The notes under the pieces were generated by a model. It saw only the letters and a list, made by a program, of their open reading frames with translations, was not told the DNA's origin and did no database searches. A stretch of DNA of 64,000 bases, taken from assembly GCA_009760885.1 (NCBI GenBank), contig CM019691.1, positions 24,489,314 through 24,553,313 on the forward strand. The letters are read 5' to 3'. How positions within the stretch are numbered: position 1 is the stretch's first letter; the number at the start of each line of letters is the position of its first letter. This DNA comes from Achatina immaculata (lineage: Eukaryota; Mollusca; Gastropoda; Stylommatophora; Achatinidae). Made by a program: the position numbers and the translations under genes. Shown here in pieces: positions 1-11,039 of this stretch.

Positions 1-1
1 A

Positions 2-437
2 TGTTACATCGAGCCAATTTTGTTTTATGGGTGTGAAACATGGTCCATGAATAAGAGAGTACAGCGAGAAATGGAGACCATGGAAGTGTGGTTTATAAGA
101 AGGATGTTGAAGGTACCATGGACAGATAAGAAAACCAACGAAGAAGTCTTAAGAGAGGCTGGAGTTAAAAGGCAAATTACAGCAAAGATCAGAGGCAGAC
201 AAACGAGATTTATAGTACATTTTCTGAAAAGAGGAAAATTGGAACATATTGTGGCAAGTGGGAAAATTGAGGGAAGAAGAGACAGAGGAAGACAGAGAGA
301 GAAGTTACTGGATGGGCTGTCAGTGTGGCTAGGAAGAAAGTCACCGGCGGATCTCATAATCAAGTCTAAAGACAAGGAGTTGAGGAGAGAAATGATCGCC
401 TATGCCACGCGGCATGGCACGTGAATTGAATTGAATC
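2..437 (+). pseudogene. LINE reverse transcriptase, C-terminal tail (5' cut by window edge)
   Basis: An open frame enters from the left edge (CYIEPILFYGCETW) and runs about 140 codons to a stop at 424. Recognisable post-RT motifs of non-LTR 'endonuclease-reverse transcriptase' proteins appear in order: LFYGCETW, EVWFIRRML, TNEEVLREAG, a basic GRRDRGRQREK block, and a terminal ATRHGT before the stop. The catalytic RT palm would lie upstream, outside the window. The 3' end is a short (GAATT)-type tail, as expected for LINEs ending in microsatellite-like repeats. It shares the RHGT ending with the tails at 23491 and 25009, so they are probably one family. The usual GHxxRRG motif is changed here to VHFLKRGK. 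Whether this copy is otherwise intact cannot be judged. Confidence 0.85.
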
Positions 438-1160
438 ATTCTATCATAGGTTAGAGAAGATGGTGGGGGTCCGGTGCATTACTTTGTCCAGGGCCCCCAC
501 TGCTGTTAAGACAGCTTTGGTGACAAGAATAATATTTGCTCAGCAAAGGGAGCTAATTTGCCTACAGAAAATTATTTCCCCTCTCTTTCTTCTGTTCTCT
601 TTCGTTCGCTCTAAAAAGGCAGCTGATCACCTCCCATCCTCCGCTCCACAGTCTAAAGCTACCTTCTGATGCAGCCTGTGTGCTACGAGGAGAAGACAAC
701 TGATTAAATAATCAGAAAAAAACGAGTTTTTGCCCTTGTTGCCACTAATTCTGTTTCCTGCGGGGTTTACTAATCAGGGGAAAGAGCAAGGTGTGAAAAT
801 CTTAAGAAGATAATTGCAGGGGATACCAGATGAAGTGTCGTGGAACGCTGAGCAATTTATTCTTTAAATAACCATAGTTCTGGATTTTTATTATAATTAT
901 TATTTACCGGATCTAACAACGCTGGTGTTCGTGGTTCTCCATCTTGTGCGGTCCTTGGTGTTTCAGATCAGTCCAGACGCTTTTCTTTTTTACATGCCGC
1001 TTGGTCAGTCACTCCACTGAGATTATTTTTCTCTTGGCCTTCTTCTTTTCCTTTTTTTCCCTGCGCGCCCATTTCTTCACCCTTTTAAAATAAAGATCAT
1101 TCATTCATTCACTCCCTTGAATTTTCCAGCCATGACTAAGTACTCCAGCTTTCTCGTGAC
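425..1160. other. Unannotated unique sequence
   Basis: I see no convincing gene or repeat family. One short plus-strand ORF-like stretch (460-669) has no recognisable domain and no coding signature. A short (ATTC)n run lies near 1096. Confidence 0.5.
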
Positions 1161-1350
1161 ATGTAGTTCTGGTTGCGGGGTTTGAACAGTCAACAAGAAG
1201 GTGGCAAAGACGCTGTAGCAACAGAGATGTGGTTTTCTAGAAGGATGCAACAAATACCCCAGGCAAACAGAAGAATAAACGAGGAGATGGCCAAAAGAAG
1301 TTTAAGAACTAAGAAAACTAGTTAAAATGATAAGAAAAGACAACAAAGAA
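1160..1350 (+). pseudogene. Decayed LINE RT C-terminal fragment that seeds a minisatellite
   Basis: Translation with one frame change gives TVNKKVAKTL, then ATEMWFSRRM, then RINEEMAKRS. These match, in order, the segment TxNK...AEMWFIRRML...TNEECMRRAG of the better preserved relic at 23700-23830. An in-frame TGA and a frameshift show it is dead. The fragment ends in KLVKMIRKDNK, matching NLVKMIRERQ of the intact family. That piece is the unit of the 35-bp array that follows, so relic and array overlap. No RT sequence is recognisable beyond the array. Confidence 0.7.
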
Positions 1351-1596
1351 AACTAGTTAAAATGATAAGAAAAGACAACAAAGAAAACTAGTTAAAATGA
1401 TAAGAAAAGACAACAAAGAAAACTAGTTAAAAATGATAAGAAAAGACAACAAAGAAAACTAGTTAAAATGATACGAAAAGACAACAAAGAAAACTAATTA
1501 AAATGATAAGAAAAGACAACAAAGAAAACTAGTTAAAATGATAAGAAAAGACAACAAAGAAAACTAGTTAAAATGATAAGAAAAGACAACAAAGAA
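1312..1596 (+). repeat. 35-bp minisatellite, about 8 copies, derived from an RT coding segment
   Basis: The unit begins AGAAAACTAGTTAAAATG and repeats about every 35 bases with very few differences: one 1-base insertion near 1431, one C for A near 1473 and one A for G near 1498. Read in the RT frame, each unit encodes KLVKMIRKDNK, which aligns with a conserved stretch of the LINE C-terminal domain. Because 35 is not a multiple of three, each repeat shifts frame, so the array itself is not coding. Confidence 0.9.
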
Positions 1597-1979
1597 ACTC
1601 TAGATTTAGTATAAGATTTTACTCCTTTCTTTGCTTCTATAATATTTTACATGACCACCTATTTCTTTTTTTTTTCTCAAAAGGTTTTGGTAATTTCTGA
1701 CAAATATTAACAATATTGTTTCAAACGTTTTCTACTTTATTCATGCTTTGGGCTTACTCCTTCGTTCAGTTCACTCCTTCATTCCTTCCTCCTTCCTTCC
1801 GGGTTGTCTGTGTCAGTTCCCACTCCCCCTCCCCCACCTCATCCCTCCCAACCGCCACCACCAAAACCACTAGCCCAAAGCCAGCTGGGAACATTTCTAA
1901 ATTGCTTAAATTAGAGTCGCTGCAACGGTTCGTGTTCCCGAACTCTTCCCTCACAGCCCTCCAAGGCTGAAGAGTTGAA
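1597..1979. other. Unannotated, pyrimidine-rich
   Basis: T-rich and CCTTCC-rich sequence. A short plus-strand ORF-like stretch (1716-1970) has low-complexity composition and no recognisable domain. Confidence 0.4.
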
Positions 1980-2534
1980 GAAAAAAAAAAAAGAATCAAT
2001 CTGACGAAAGATGAAGATGTAACATATTTTAACTTTTCTTTACTTTTCTTATGTTCCTGAAATATTCCATTTTCATTCACGTATACCATTCACTGACGTC
2101 ACAGTTCTTGCACAGCAACTATTGACTAGTGTTCTCAAGATAACTTTCTGTTGCCAATGGCAATTGCTCGTTGCTTGCAGTTGTTTTATTTCAACTGGAT
2201 GACAATTTGGGGAAAATTCAAGGTTGTAAAACTGATTTCCTTGAAGCTATTTCAGTTTTCTTAATTTAATTTCATTCTGAAATAATAATAATAATATAAT
2301 AATAATAATAATAACTTCGAGTACTACATTATTTGTGAATGTTCATTATCTGAAATTAATTTCTTTTCCTTTTGTCGAATCAAAGTGTTGTTACTAAACT
2401 CCTCATTATTACTTCCATAGTGTTTTGTATTTCTTGTTCGATATGAACTGTTATTTTTAATATAATCATTATTTATTTTACCTTAACACCATTATGGTAC
2501 GGGTTGGTCTAAGACCAGTACGACACTGTATCTT

Positions 2535-2760
2535 GAAATAACAAGCGAAATGGTTTGAGCACATTACACGACTACTTCCGGAGAGTATATCACACAGAAC
2601 TCTCATACTAAGAATGGGATGAAACGGAGAGAAAGACAGCTCAAGAAGGAGATGGAAAGAGATAACAGAAACCTTGAATATGCGATTATATAAAGCAAAC
2701 TGTCCAGCTCTATCAAGAAGACTAGACGGAACGAATCACTTATTGATAATACTGAGTTTC
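2535..2760 (+). pseudogene. LINE RT tail relic in duplication 1, copy 1
   Basis: Frame-corrected reading gives KRWFGHITRLLPE, then ISHRTLILRMG, then a Lys/Arg-rich segment and W-containing remnants. This matches the WxGHxxRM...P...RxxGRxxxxW region near the C-terminus of LINE RT proteins. Several stops and frame changes are present. The nearest relic, on the other strand at 2840-3362, is not part of the same element. Assignment rests on motif order only. Confidence 0.5.
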
Positions 2761-2839
2761 AAGTATCGGCTTTTCTCAAAATTTTGTCTACATGGAAACC
2801 TTTTTAAAGTAATTTTTATCTCTGTGAAACCTCTTCTTC

Positions 2840-3362
2840 TTCTTCTTCTTTCTTCTTCTTATTCTTCAGCTTTCCGAGCCATTAAGGCTCATTGCTGCAG
2901 ATAAAGTTCCCCTCCATTCCTCTCTGTTCCTAATCTTCTCTCTCCATCTGGTGACACCAATTTCTTTTATATCCTCTTGATGTTGTCTCTCCATCTGTCT
3001 TGGTCTACCCCCTTGGTCTTGTTTCCCTCATCTCTTGTGCGTACATAATTTTCGTTTGTTGCTCTCTTCTATTCTTTCTACATAGCCCAGCCAACGTAGT
3101 TTGTTCAATTTCAAGACATTTATACTTCGTTCGGAATTAAATAGGCTGTTCAGTTCAGTGTTCTTTCTAGCTCTACATTCTCCACTGTTGGTATCCTTTG
3201 TGGCCCCAAAGATTCTTCTTAGGACTGTTGTTCATCTTTCTTTGTTGTACTCCACTTTTCTGATCCATTCATGACAGCTGGTCTTATTATAGTTGTGTAG
3301 ATTGTTATTTTGGTGTTTTGAGACAGGATTTTGGATTTTAACAGATGTTGCAAGGCGAAGCA
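2840..3362 (-). pseudogene. LINE RT C-terminal relic ending NGSES, minus strand, copy 1
   Basis: Reading the minus strand, HLLKSKILSQNTKITIY is followed by TTIIRPAVMNGSEKW and KKDEQQ. This corresponds to the KSKxLSxxTKxxIYxTxIRPxxxYGSExW block of LINE RT tails. Further on come LRWLGYVERIEE, RWRDNIKR, VTRWREKIRNREEW and the terminal AAMSLNGSES. A (GAA)n tail follows, seen as CTT repeats near 2840-2865. Frame changes and the YGSE to NGSE change show decay. The 5' edge is the poly-A duplication boundary. The NGSES ending is shared with the relic at 11085-11250. Confidence 0.75.
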
Positions 3363-3664
3363 ACAAAAAAAAAAAAGAATCAATCTGACGAAAGATGAAG
3401 ATGTAACATATTTTAACTTTTCTTTACTTTTCTTATGTTCCTGAAATATTCCATTTTCATTCACGTATACCATTCACTGACGTCACAGTTCTTGCACAGC
3501 AACTATTGACTAGTGTTCTCAAGATAACTTTCTGTTGCCAATGGCAATTGCTCGTTGCTTGCAGTTGTTTTATTTCAACTGGATGACAATTTGGGGAAAA
3601 TTCAAGGTTGTAAAACTGATTTCCTTGAAGCTATTTCAGTTTTCTTAATTTAATTTCATTCTGA

Positions 3665-3697
<33 letters not shown>

Positions 3698-3916
3698 TTC
3701 GAGTACTACATTATTTGTGAATGTTCATTATCTGAAATTAATTTCTTTTCCTTTTGTCGAATCAAAGTGTTGTTACTAAACTCCTCATTATTACTTCCAT
3801 AGTGTTTTGTATTTCTTGTTCGATATGAACTGTTATTTTTAATATAATCATTATTTATTTTACCTTAACACCATTATGGTAGGGGTTGGTCTAAGACCAG
3901 TACGACACTGTATCTT

Positions 3917-4142
3917 GAAATAACAAGCGAAATGGTTTGAGCACATTACACGACTACTTCCGGAGAGTATATCACACAGAACTCTCATACTAAGAATGGG
4001 ATGAAACGGAGAGAAAGACAGCTCAAGAAGGAGATGGAAAGAGATAACAGAAACCTTGAATATGCGATTATATAAAGCAAACTGTCCAGCTCTATCAAGA
4101 AGACTAGACGGAACGAATCACTTATTGATAATACTGAGTTTC
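3917..4142 (+). pseudogene. LINE RT tail relic in duplication 1, copy 2
   Basis: Duplicate of the relic at 2535-2760, with the same stops and motif remnants. It was duplicated with the unit rather than by independent insertion. Confidence 0.5.
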
Positions 4143-4221
4143 AAGTATCGGCTTTTCTCAAAATTTTGTCTACATGGAAACCTTTTTAAAGTAATTTTTA
4201 TCTCTGTGAAACCTCTTCTTC

Positions 4222-4746
4222 TTCTTCTTCTTTCTTCTTCTTATTCTTCAGCTTTCCGAGCCATTAAGGCTCATTGCTGCAGATAAAGTTCCCCTCCATT
4301 CCTCTCTGTTCCTAATCTTCTCTCTCCATCTGGTGACACCAATTTCTTTTATATCCTCTTGATGTTGTCTCTCCATCTGTCTTGGTCTACCCCCTTGGTC
4401 TTGTTTCCCTCATCTCTTGTGCGTACATAATTTTCGTTTGTTGCTCTCTTCTATTCTTTCTACATAGCCCAGCCAACGTAGTTTGTTCAATTTCAAGACA
4501 TTTATACTTCGTTCGGAATTAAATAGGCTGTTCAGTTCAGTGTTCTTTCTAGCTCTACATTCTCCACTGTTGGTATCCTTTGTGGCCCCAAAGATTCTTC
4601 TTAGGACTGTTGTTCATCTTTCTTTGTTGTACTCCACTTTTCTGATCCATTCATGACAGCTGGTCTTATTATAGTTGTGTAGATTGTTATTTTGGTGTTT
4701 TGAGACAGGATTTTGGATTTTAACAGATGTTGCAAGGCGAAGCAAC
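4222..4746 (-). pseudogene. LINE RT C-terminal relic ending NGSES, minus strand, copy 2
   Basis: Duplicate of 2840-3362 with the same RT tail motifs (KSKILSQNTKITIY, RWREKIRNREEW, NGSES). Upstream on the minus strand the sequence now differs from copy 1, because the duplication boundary is crossed at about 4746. Confidence 0.75.
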
Positions 4747-4749
4747 AAA

Positions 4750-5520
4750 AAAAAAAAAGAAAGAAATATACCAGTTCTAATAAAGTCGCTAGCACAGGCA
4801 GGGAAAGAATTGTTCTCCCTTTTAGTTTATCCAGTACAGGTCGACAACGCCGAAGAGAAGAATAATAAATGCATACTAGCATACAAAATTGTAATCAGGT
4901 GTGGTTTGCCGTATGTGGCATGGGCGAGAGTAGCGTTGTTTTCCTTGCGTGGAGCTAAAAGTTACCTTTTTTGCTAAGCCCTACAGTTCAGCGGGAAGGG
5001 TCTTGGTGGGAGGGTCTTTCAGTGACGATCTTTGCCGCTCCGTCGTGGAGCCCGGGTTGAGAAACCCTGATCTAGGCTTATTGTAATGTACATGAATGTT
5101 TCTTCTTTGGACCAGGCAAACAATAAGAAAACAGAAACCAGCCAAATGGCTCACGGAGCAGAGAACAGTGAGAATATGTTTGGAAGACAAAATTGCAAGG
5201 AATGCTAGACAATGGAGACAGATCGTGTAGCCAATGATTCTTTAAATGTCCAATACTCCGGTTTGTAAAAAAAAACTATTTTCGTTAGTTTTTTCCCTTC
5301 ATTTTTTCTTCATTTTACTTTGCGAGTGCTTTTGTGGCTTAACTCTTTCAGTTGAAAAAAAAAACTCCGGCAGGGTTAGTAGATCTTGCACGTCTATGCA
5401 AATCAATGCTCAGAGTAATATTTAGGCAGTCTATATAAAAATAAAAAGGAGCACTTTTGTAATCCAATCCATATTTTTAAATTAACTTCGGCCCAGTTTC
5501 TTTTATTTTCTCACCACAGA
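4750..5520. other. Unannotated intergenic
   Basis: AT-rich. A plus-strand stretch near 5110-5230 has a weak resemblance to an RT tail (see rejected items). Nothing else is recognised. Confidence 0.4.
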
Positions 5521-5524
5521 TTAT

Positions 5525-5850
5525 CCTGGTGGAGGCTAATTTCGTAGTGGAAGAGTTACTCGGGTGGCTTACCCTTCATAAAGAAGAACAAATGAGGAGA
5601 TTATCCAAGAAGTTTCTGAACAAAGAAAAGCTAGGTATATCTATAAGAAAAAGACAGTCAAAATTTCTAAGACAACATAGCAATGACTGGAAAATTCAAG
5701 GGAGAAAAAGAAGGAGAGAAAGGAGAGCATAAAATGTCTCAGCCAAATGACCAAATGGGATGAAAGCGTTTGAAATGTTAGGATACACCAGGGATCATAA
5801 AGGATGGTGAAACACAATCGTCAACGCTATTCTGCACAGAATATACGCAA
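5525..5850 (+). pseudogene. Highly decayed LINE RT C-terminal relic
   Basis: The reading EEQMRRLSKKFLNKEK, then LGISIRKRQSKFLRQ, then KIQGRKRRRERRA matches the TNEExxREVSxNKxLxxxIRKRQxxFxGHxxR...xIxGRRxRGRxRxK block. Past the stop, a remnant AFEMLGYTRDHKGW resembles the final D/W-containing helix. The GHxxR motif is lost and stops intervene. It is short, old and non-functional. Confidence 0.55.
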
Positions 5851-7948
5851 TATAAAATCTTTCATTACTATGAAACGGTAAATAAATTTAAGTAGGAAAT
5901 CCATCTTACCGGAAACATTTTTGAATTAAATTTTATATGCCCTCCAGAGACCTATCTCGCGTTGATGAACCAGGGCATATAAAGACATCCCCCCCCCCCC
6001 CTCTTGAAAAATAGTGGGAGGCAAAACAATTATAAAATTATTAAGAGGAAATGTAGTTCGTCGTTTCTGGAGCAGGTTTTATGCTGGGTAATATACTCAT
6101 TCTGTTATTGTTTGGGGTTATTCGTTATTATACGTAAACATATCCACTGTCCCTATATCACTTTCTGTCACTCAGTGGTTGGTAGCAATAACAACTGGTG
6201 AGACCTTAATGATAGCTCGGCACGACAGGCGCCAGTGACTGTTATTCGGCATGCATGGAGTCAGATTCACCTGTTTCTTTCCTACACTGATTTCTAATCA
6301 AAATATAATACACAGAGAACTGAACACCGAGAGAGGATACTACCTTGGTGATCAAGCTGAGAAAAGTTTTTAACTGAACGTTTTCAAACGCTCACAAGAA
6401 CGTTTATGTAATTGTGAGCCAGCGTATGATCAAAGAGATCGATTGGTCAATCAAATGTCTTCTCTAGGCCTCTGCTGTTTCTACACGAACGGATGTTATT
6501 GTTAAACTACCTGATACATTGGAGAATGACATCAATATTTGTACGTCTACATCATAATCGCCCAAGTCACGTGTCACAACATCAAAACACAACATACCGG
6601 ATAATTTAATCATAAGTATAAATCATACTCAGGTTATGAGGTTTCGTAAGTGATACATCATTCGTCTGTACGATTTCGTTAATACTGTAGTTTGTGAGCT
6701 AGTCGATAGACCTCAAACAAATTAGCTCACACAATTTAGCTATGAATGAGGACATATTAGTGTTTACAAAGTTAGGTGCAAGTTTTGCTTAAGAAGTTCA
6801 GTAGGGAATGTTCCGGTGGCATGCACTCTTGGACCAAAACCTCAAAGAGAAAAATGTAGACTTTTTAATTTCATCCAAAACATTCCTTGCCATATTATAA
6901 GTGCATCTTATAAGCCAGGAAATACGGTACTTAACCGCACGTTCACGCGAATATTCTATTTTCTAGTAAAACACTAAAAGCTGTGTGTACACTGCACCCT
7001 GTCTTGCTCGCAGAAATGATCTTTTCAAGGAAAGTTTTCGAAATAAATTTGGTAGTAGACATCACTTCAGATTACTTGACTTAAGCGAAACAGTTACAAC
7101 CCACTAGTGATTTTATGTAAGTCGGTTACGGCCTTCGCCCCCTATTCCATTATTTTGAAGAACAAAACCCTCAGTTTCATATCTGAAGTTATTACAAGAC
7201 TGAGACATATACCGTTTTCTTTTTCCAGCAGATTCAGAGCATCAAGTTTATGGATTTTTTTCACGTCAGTGAAATTCAGATAACAAGTCTCTTTATCCGT
7301 AGTTATCTTGTGGGGTTTTTTTTTTCAGATTCTGTAAACAAATTGTTGAACCCAAGAAGACTATGATAAATCTGCCGGCTGAGAGAAGTCTGGTGTGTAC
7401 TTTGTAGTTACAGAACTTTTTTTTTCAGATTAAAGTTCCAAACCAGGTTTGGAATTCACAATCAAGATATAACCATTTCCAGACCGTGAAGATGAAACAG
7501 CGAACTAGTTCGGACTAAGGGCGGAGCGCGAATGTCACTGGTGATAAGCCGCAACAAAAACTGTCTTAAACTGTGTGTGAATGAACTTTAAAAGAAAAAC
7601 AAATCATTGTTTTGTCACAGAGTAAAACATTTTTAAAGCGGGTCATATTTGTGAAGATTTAGTAACAAAATTAAACCCAACAAACTGCCTCAGTATGGGA
7701 AGGAAGCTCGGTTTCTATTTTTTTTATACGCCCACGGATCAGCGTCTGTCTTATCTCCTTTTCTAGAGCCAGGGTTCATCCATCCTTCCTATGTTTGCTC
7801 CTTGTCCATCAAAGATGAATGATCGCTTTACCCTTTCTTTCAAACGTCGGCTAGCAGGTGAGGTATTAAATGCTGATAAGCAGATTCTGCGTGGTATGCT
7901 CTGAGGCCTAATTCTTGCTATGTTCTGCAAAATTTAATCTAATTAAAG
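5850..7948. other. Unannotated unique sequence
   Basis: About 2.1 kb with no repeat family or coding region that I can support. There is a C11 run near 5991-6001. Short ORF-like stretches (for example 6004-6201) have no recognisable domains. Confidence 0.5.
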
Positions 7949-7951
7949 ATA

Positions 7952-9196
7952 CGAGGGATGATTGATAAGTTCTCAGCATAAGGTACAAATACTTGAATCG
8001 CACAGTTCATATTAGATGCATTTGTAGATCATGTTAATGTAAGATTAAACACCAGGTTTCAAGAAATTAACTGCAACCAATTTTTTTACGGACTACTGAA
8101 GTAGTAAGGGGTGGCAGAAATTGAGGAAATGGATAACATTTCTCATCGAGCAGTCATTCGCTACCTCTGCATCAAGGGCTTATCATCGAAGGAGATCCAT
8201 GAGGATATGGTAGAGACTCTAGGGGACAGTGCCCCTTCTTACATCACATTGAAGAAATGGGCAACTCAATTCAAACAGGAGAGTATGGAAGATAATACCG
8301 GTCCAGGAAGACCAAAAACAGTAACCACCGATGAAACTACCGGCAGAATCTATGACATGATAATGAAGGATAGACGACTAACTGACCAATATATTGCTAC
8401 TGAGTTGGGCATAACCCTGGAACGTGTTCATGCCATTATTCACAATGATCTTCAAATGACAAATCTCTCTGCTCGATGGGTCCCGAAACTTATTGGAGCT
8501 GATCACAAACAACAGCGTCTCATTATGTCAAGTGAAAATATTGGCCATTTGTCTACACATCCTGAAAAGTTTCTTCAGTCATCATTTTCAACCTGAAACC
8601 AAAGAACAGTCAAAGCAGTGGAAACATCAAGGATCTCTACCTCCAAAGAAAGCAAGGGTGGTTCTGTCTGCAGGCAAAGTGATGGCTTCCATCTTTTGGG
8701 ATTCAGAAGGTTTGCTATTGGTAGACTATCTTAAAAGGGCAGAACGGTCATCAAGGTCTGTTACGCTGATCTTGTGAGCAACTACAGATCATATTAAAGA
8801 AACGCGTGGAGGGAAATTGACGAGAGGAGTCATATTTCATCAATACAATGCTCCAGTTCACAAGTCGGTGGTGGCAATGGATGCCATTCATGAATGCGTC
8901 TTCCAGCTTCTTGAACATCCTCCTTATTCCCCAGATTTGGCCCCTTCAGACAATTACTTGTTTACCAAACTCAAACAGGAGCTCAGTGGTTTTAAATTTG
9001 CTTCAGATGATGACGTCATTCACCACTTTCTACTAGCACAAGATGCTGACTTTTACAAAGATGGGATCCGTATGCTTCAGGATCGCTGGGGCAAGTGCAG
9101 AAATTTGCAAGGGGACTATGTTGAGAAATAACACCAAAAAGTTGTCCACAGATAATCCGTTGACCCTTAGTTCGAGAACTTATCAATCATCACTCG
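7952..9196 (+). mobile_element. Mariner-family DNA transposon, copy 1 (defective)
   Basis: Terminal inverted repeats of about 30 bases are visible. The left end starts CGAGGGATGATTGATAAGTT just after a TA at 7950-7951. The right end, read on the other strand, starts CGAGTGATGATTGATAAGTT just before a TA at 9197-9198. TA flanks are the target-site duplication expected for Tc1/mariner elements. The element is about 1.25 kb and holds one broken transposase. Two relatives lie at 17021-18250 and 53978-54996. Confidence 0.93.
8111..9131 (+). pseudogene. Mariner transposase (SETMAR-like), broken
   Basis: The N-terminal half shows the mariner HTH region (RAVIRYLCIKGLSSKEIHED), the GRPKT linker, a second HTH and the RWVPKLIGADHK motif. 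The C-terminal part has NAPVHKS and PPYSPDLAPSD. It is inactive for several reasons. A deletion just after FLQ removes the segment that in copy 3 reads TMDETWVH, with the first catalytic Asp, and shifts the frame near 8575. An in-frame stop and further frame change lie near 8775. The second catalytic Asp (HQDN in copy 3) is Tyr here (HQYN). The third Asp (PSD) is kept. The apparent start is GTG; copy 3 has ATG at the same position, so ATG is probably ancestral. Confidence 0.93.
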
Positions 9197-9254
9197 TATG
9201 AATCTGCAAATATTCCGCTTAAGATTTGTTTGCGTGCCTCAATCAGGCTTCTCT

Positions 9255-9395
9255 AAGATGGATGAAGAAAGAACAAGACAAGGAAGACCTAAGTGAACTT
9301 GGTGTAGACAGATGGAGAGAGAAAGCCAGAAACGAAGATAAACGGGGACAAATTATAACTGAAACAATGAGCCTTAAAGGCGCGAAATGCTGAAA
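9255..9395 (+). pseudogene. LINE RT extreme C-terminal remnant
   Basis: One reading gives QDKEDLSELGVDRWREKARN followed by a degraded W/Q segment and SLKGAKC before a stop. GVDRWREKARNxDxW is typical of the last 40 residues of LINE RT proteins and parallels VTRWREKIRNREEW in the relic at 2840. Only the tail remains. Confidence 0.55.
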
Positions 9396-9758
9396 TGAGA
9401 ATTACTTAATTATGTTCTAAATCTTTTTACAGTAGAGTTATTTTCTGGGTTGTAAATATATAAGAATCAAAGAAAGATCGGTCCACATGGAGAGCAACTG
9501 AGTAGACGTGCACTGTCATCTGAAAGGGAAACGAAGAGGAAAGCTGAAGGCAACAAACGCAAGTGCACAGAGACTGGGTCTAGCAACACAAACACTGCTT
9601 GTTTCTAATGTAGTCCATCATATGAATATTAGAAGAATCAGTAGCGAGAGAAGCTGTTCAAGAAAAATTATATTCGTCATGTTCTACAAACTGCCAACAT
9701 CAGAATGTCTGAAAATCATGTTCTACGACACAAAGTGCCATTTTAAAAAATACACTTC

Positions 9759-10095
9759 TTCTTCTTCTATCTCCCTGGAATTGAGAGGTGGAGTTCTTTG
9801 CAGCCGATGCAGTGAAAATGTTGCAGCACAGCATCGTGTCGGATTGGGAGCGGGTTATGGCGATTATTTTTTCTCAGTCTCTGAGTGGAGCTAGAAACCT
9901 CCCCCACCCCCGGGGTGCAACACTCTTTCAGCAGACTCCACCACCACGGGGACTATGACAACCTCTGCCCTGTTAGCCAGGCTAGACCAGTTACTGGGGG
10001 TACCACCGTAGAGGTTGGACGGGGTCTTGGTCGCCCATGGTTCGCCAATCATGGCGCTAGCATGTCAGTTATGGGTCGTTCACCGCCACATGGAA
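9759..10095 (-). repeat. SINE-like dispersed repeat, family A, copy 1
   Basis: About 330 bases shared with copies at 18270-18600, 32130-32480, 44930-46480, 48945-49235, 55295-55500 (diverged) and 57650-57985. Shared landmarks on this strand are TTTGCAGCCGATGC, GAGCGGGTTATGGC, AGCAGACTCCACCACCA, GTTAGCCAGGCTAGACC, and TGGTTCGCCAATCATG. Several copies have (CTT)n at this left end, so the element probably reads on the minus strand with a (GAA)n 3' tail. There is no stable shared ORF among copies. I know no name for it. Confidence 0.75.
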
Positions 10096-10318
10096 ATAAC
10101 AGACACACTAATACAAATGTATAAGTTCCAAAGTCAGTGAGTACATCGTTGAGAATCAGTAGTCTAGGGAATGTTTAAAAAAAACGACAAAGAACTAATC
10201 AGTATCAACGTCAACAAAGAAAGCCAGTGCTACCCGACTGGAGACTACCAAGAAAGAAATTTTTGTTAAACGTTGGCCACGTTAAACGTTAAAAGATCCG
10301 TAAGCTGCCTATAAACCA

Positions 10319-10448
10319 GAAATATAGAATAAGCAGAGAATACTTGAAACTCTTTTATTAGTCTTGATAATTCATCGCATATAGAAATATAGAATAAGCA
10401 GAGAATACTTGAAACTCTTTTATTAGTCTTGATAATTCATCGCATAAA
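10319..10448. repeat. 65-bp direct tandem duplication
   Basis: Two adjacent copies of a 65-base unit starting GAAATATAGAATAAGCAGAG, essentially identical. Confidence 0.9.
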
Positions 10449-10449
10449 A

Positions 10450-11035
10450 ATGGCAGGAAAATATCCGTGCTAGAGAAAACAACGAACTATCTGGTGCATA
10501 TTTTCCGAAATTCGATTTTTCGCTCATTAGTTTCCAATATTAAAACTAGAACTCCAGTGTAAATAGCAAACGCAAAGCATTTTTAGCATCTGCTGCCATG
10601 AGATTATTTGCACTCTTCGGTTGAAAAGGTAGAGAAGTGAAAACATCGTTATTCACTCAAGATTATAATCTGCACTAAAGAGTTTACTTTATTTTTCTGA
10701 CCAGAAAAGGAAGCGAGTCCTTAGAAATATGAATGTACAGAAAAAAAAGGGTCGCATTTAATCTCTAATCGTACAGAGCAATATCCATGACACACGAACA
10801 TTTTTTGTCACACAAAAAAAAAAAAAATCACACCCGATACATTTTAACGAGAAGCGGCGTGATGACTATTTTTATCTTTTACCGCAGTCCCACCACAAAA
10901 CAAATCATATGATGAGCTATTTTTTAGTCTTTGTAAAAGGTGGTTATGCGACTCGCGGCAGACTGCGAGTTATAGACAGGTAAAAATACATATAAGAAGT
11001 TTTGAAACATCTGGAATAAAAGAGAGACCTTCTCT
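10450..11035. other. Unannotated, AT-rich
   Basis: No gene or repeat family recognised. It contains A-rich runs near 10741 and 10815. Confidence 0.5.
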
Positions 11036-11039
11036 CCTC

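Larger units (their letters stand above)
1980..3362. repeat. Tandem duplication 1, copy 1 (unit about 1.38 kb)
   Basis: This segment is repeated directly at 3363-4746 with an offset of 1382-1384 bases. The differences I can see are the length of an (AAT)n tract and one C/G change near 2518 versus 3902. Both boundaries lie in a run of about 12 A residues. The unit carries two RT relics in opposite orientations. Near identity means either a very recent duplication or an assembly duplication. Confidence 0.95.
3363..4746. repeat. Tandem duplication 1, copy 2
   Basis: Second direct copy of the 1980-3362 unit, nearly identical, ending in the same poly-A run. See copy 1 for content. Confidence 0.95.

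Noticed and set aside
5090..5230. Weak RT-tail resemblance (DKIARNARQWRQIV)
   Set aside because: Only one short helix-like segment matches. There is no GRPR linker or GHxxR motif in place, so it is too weak to annotate.
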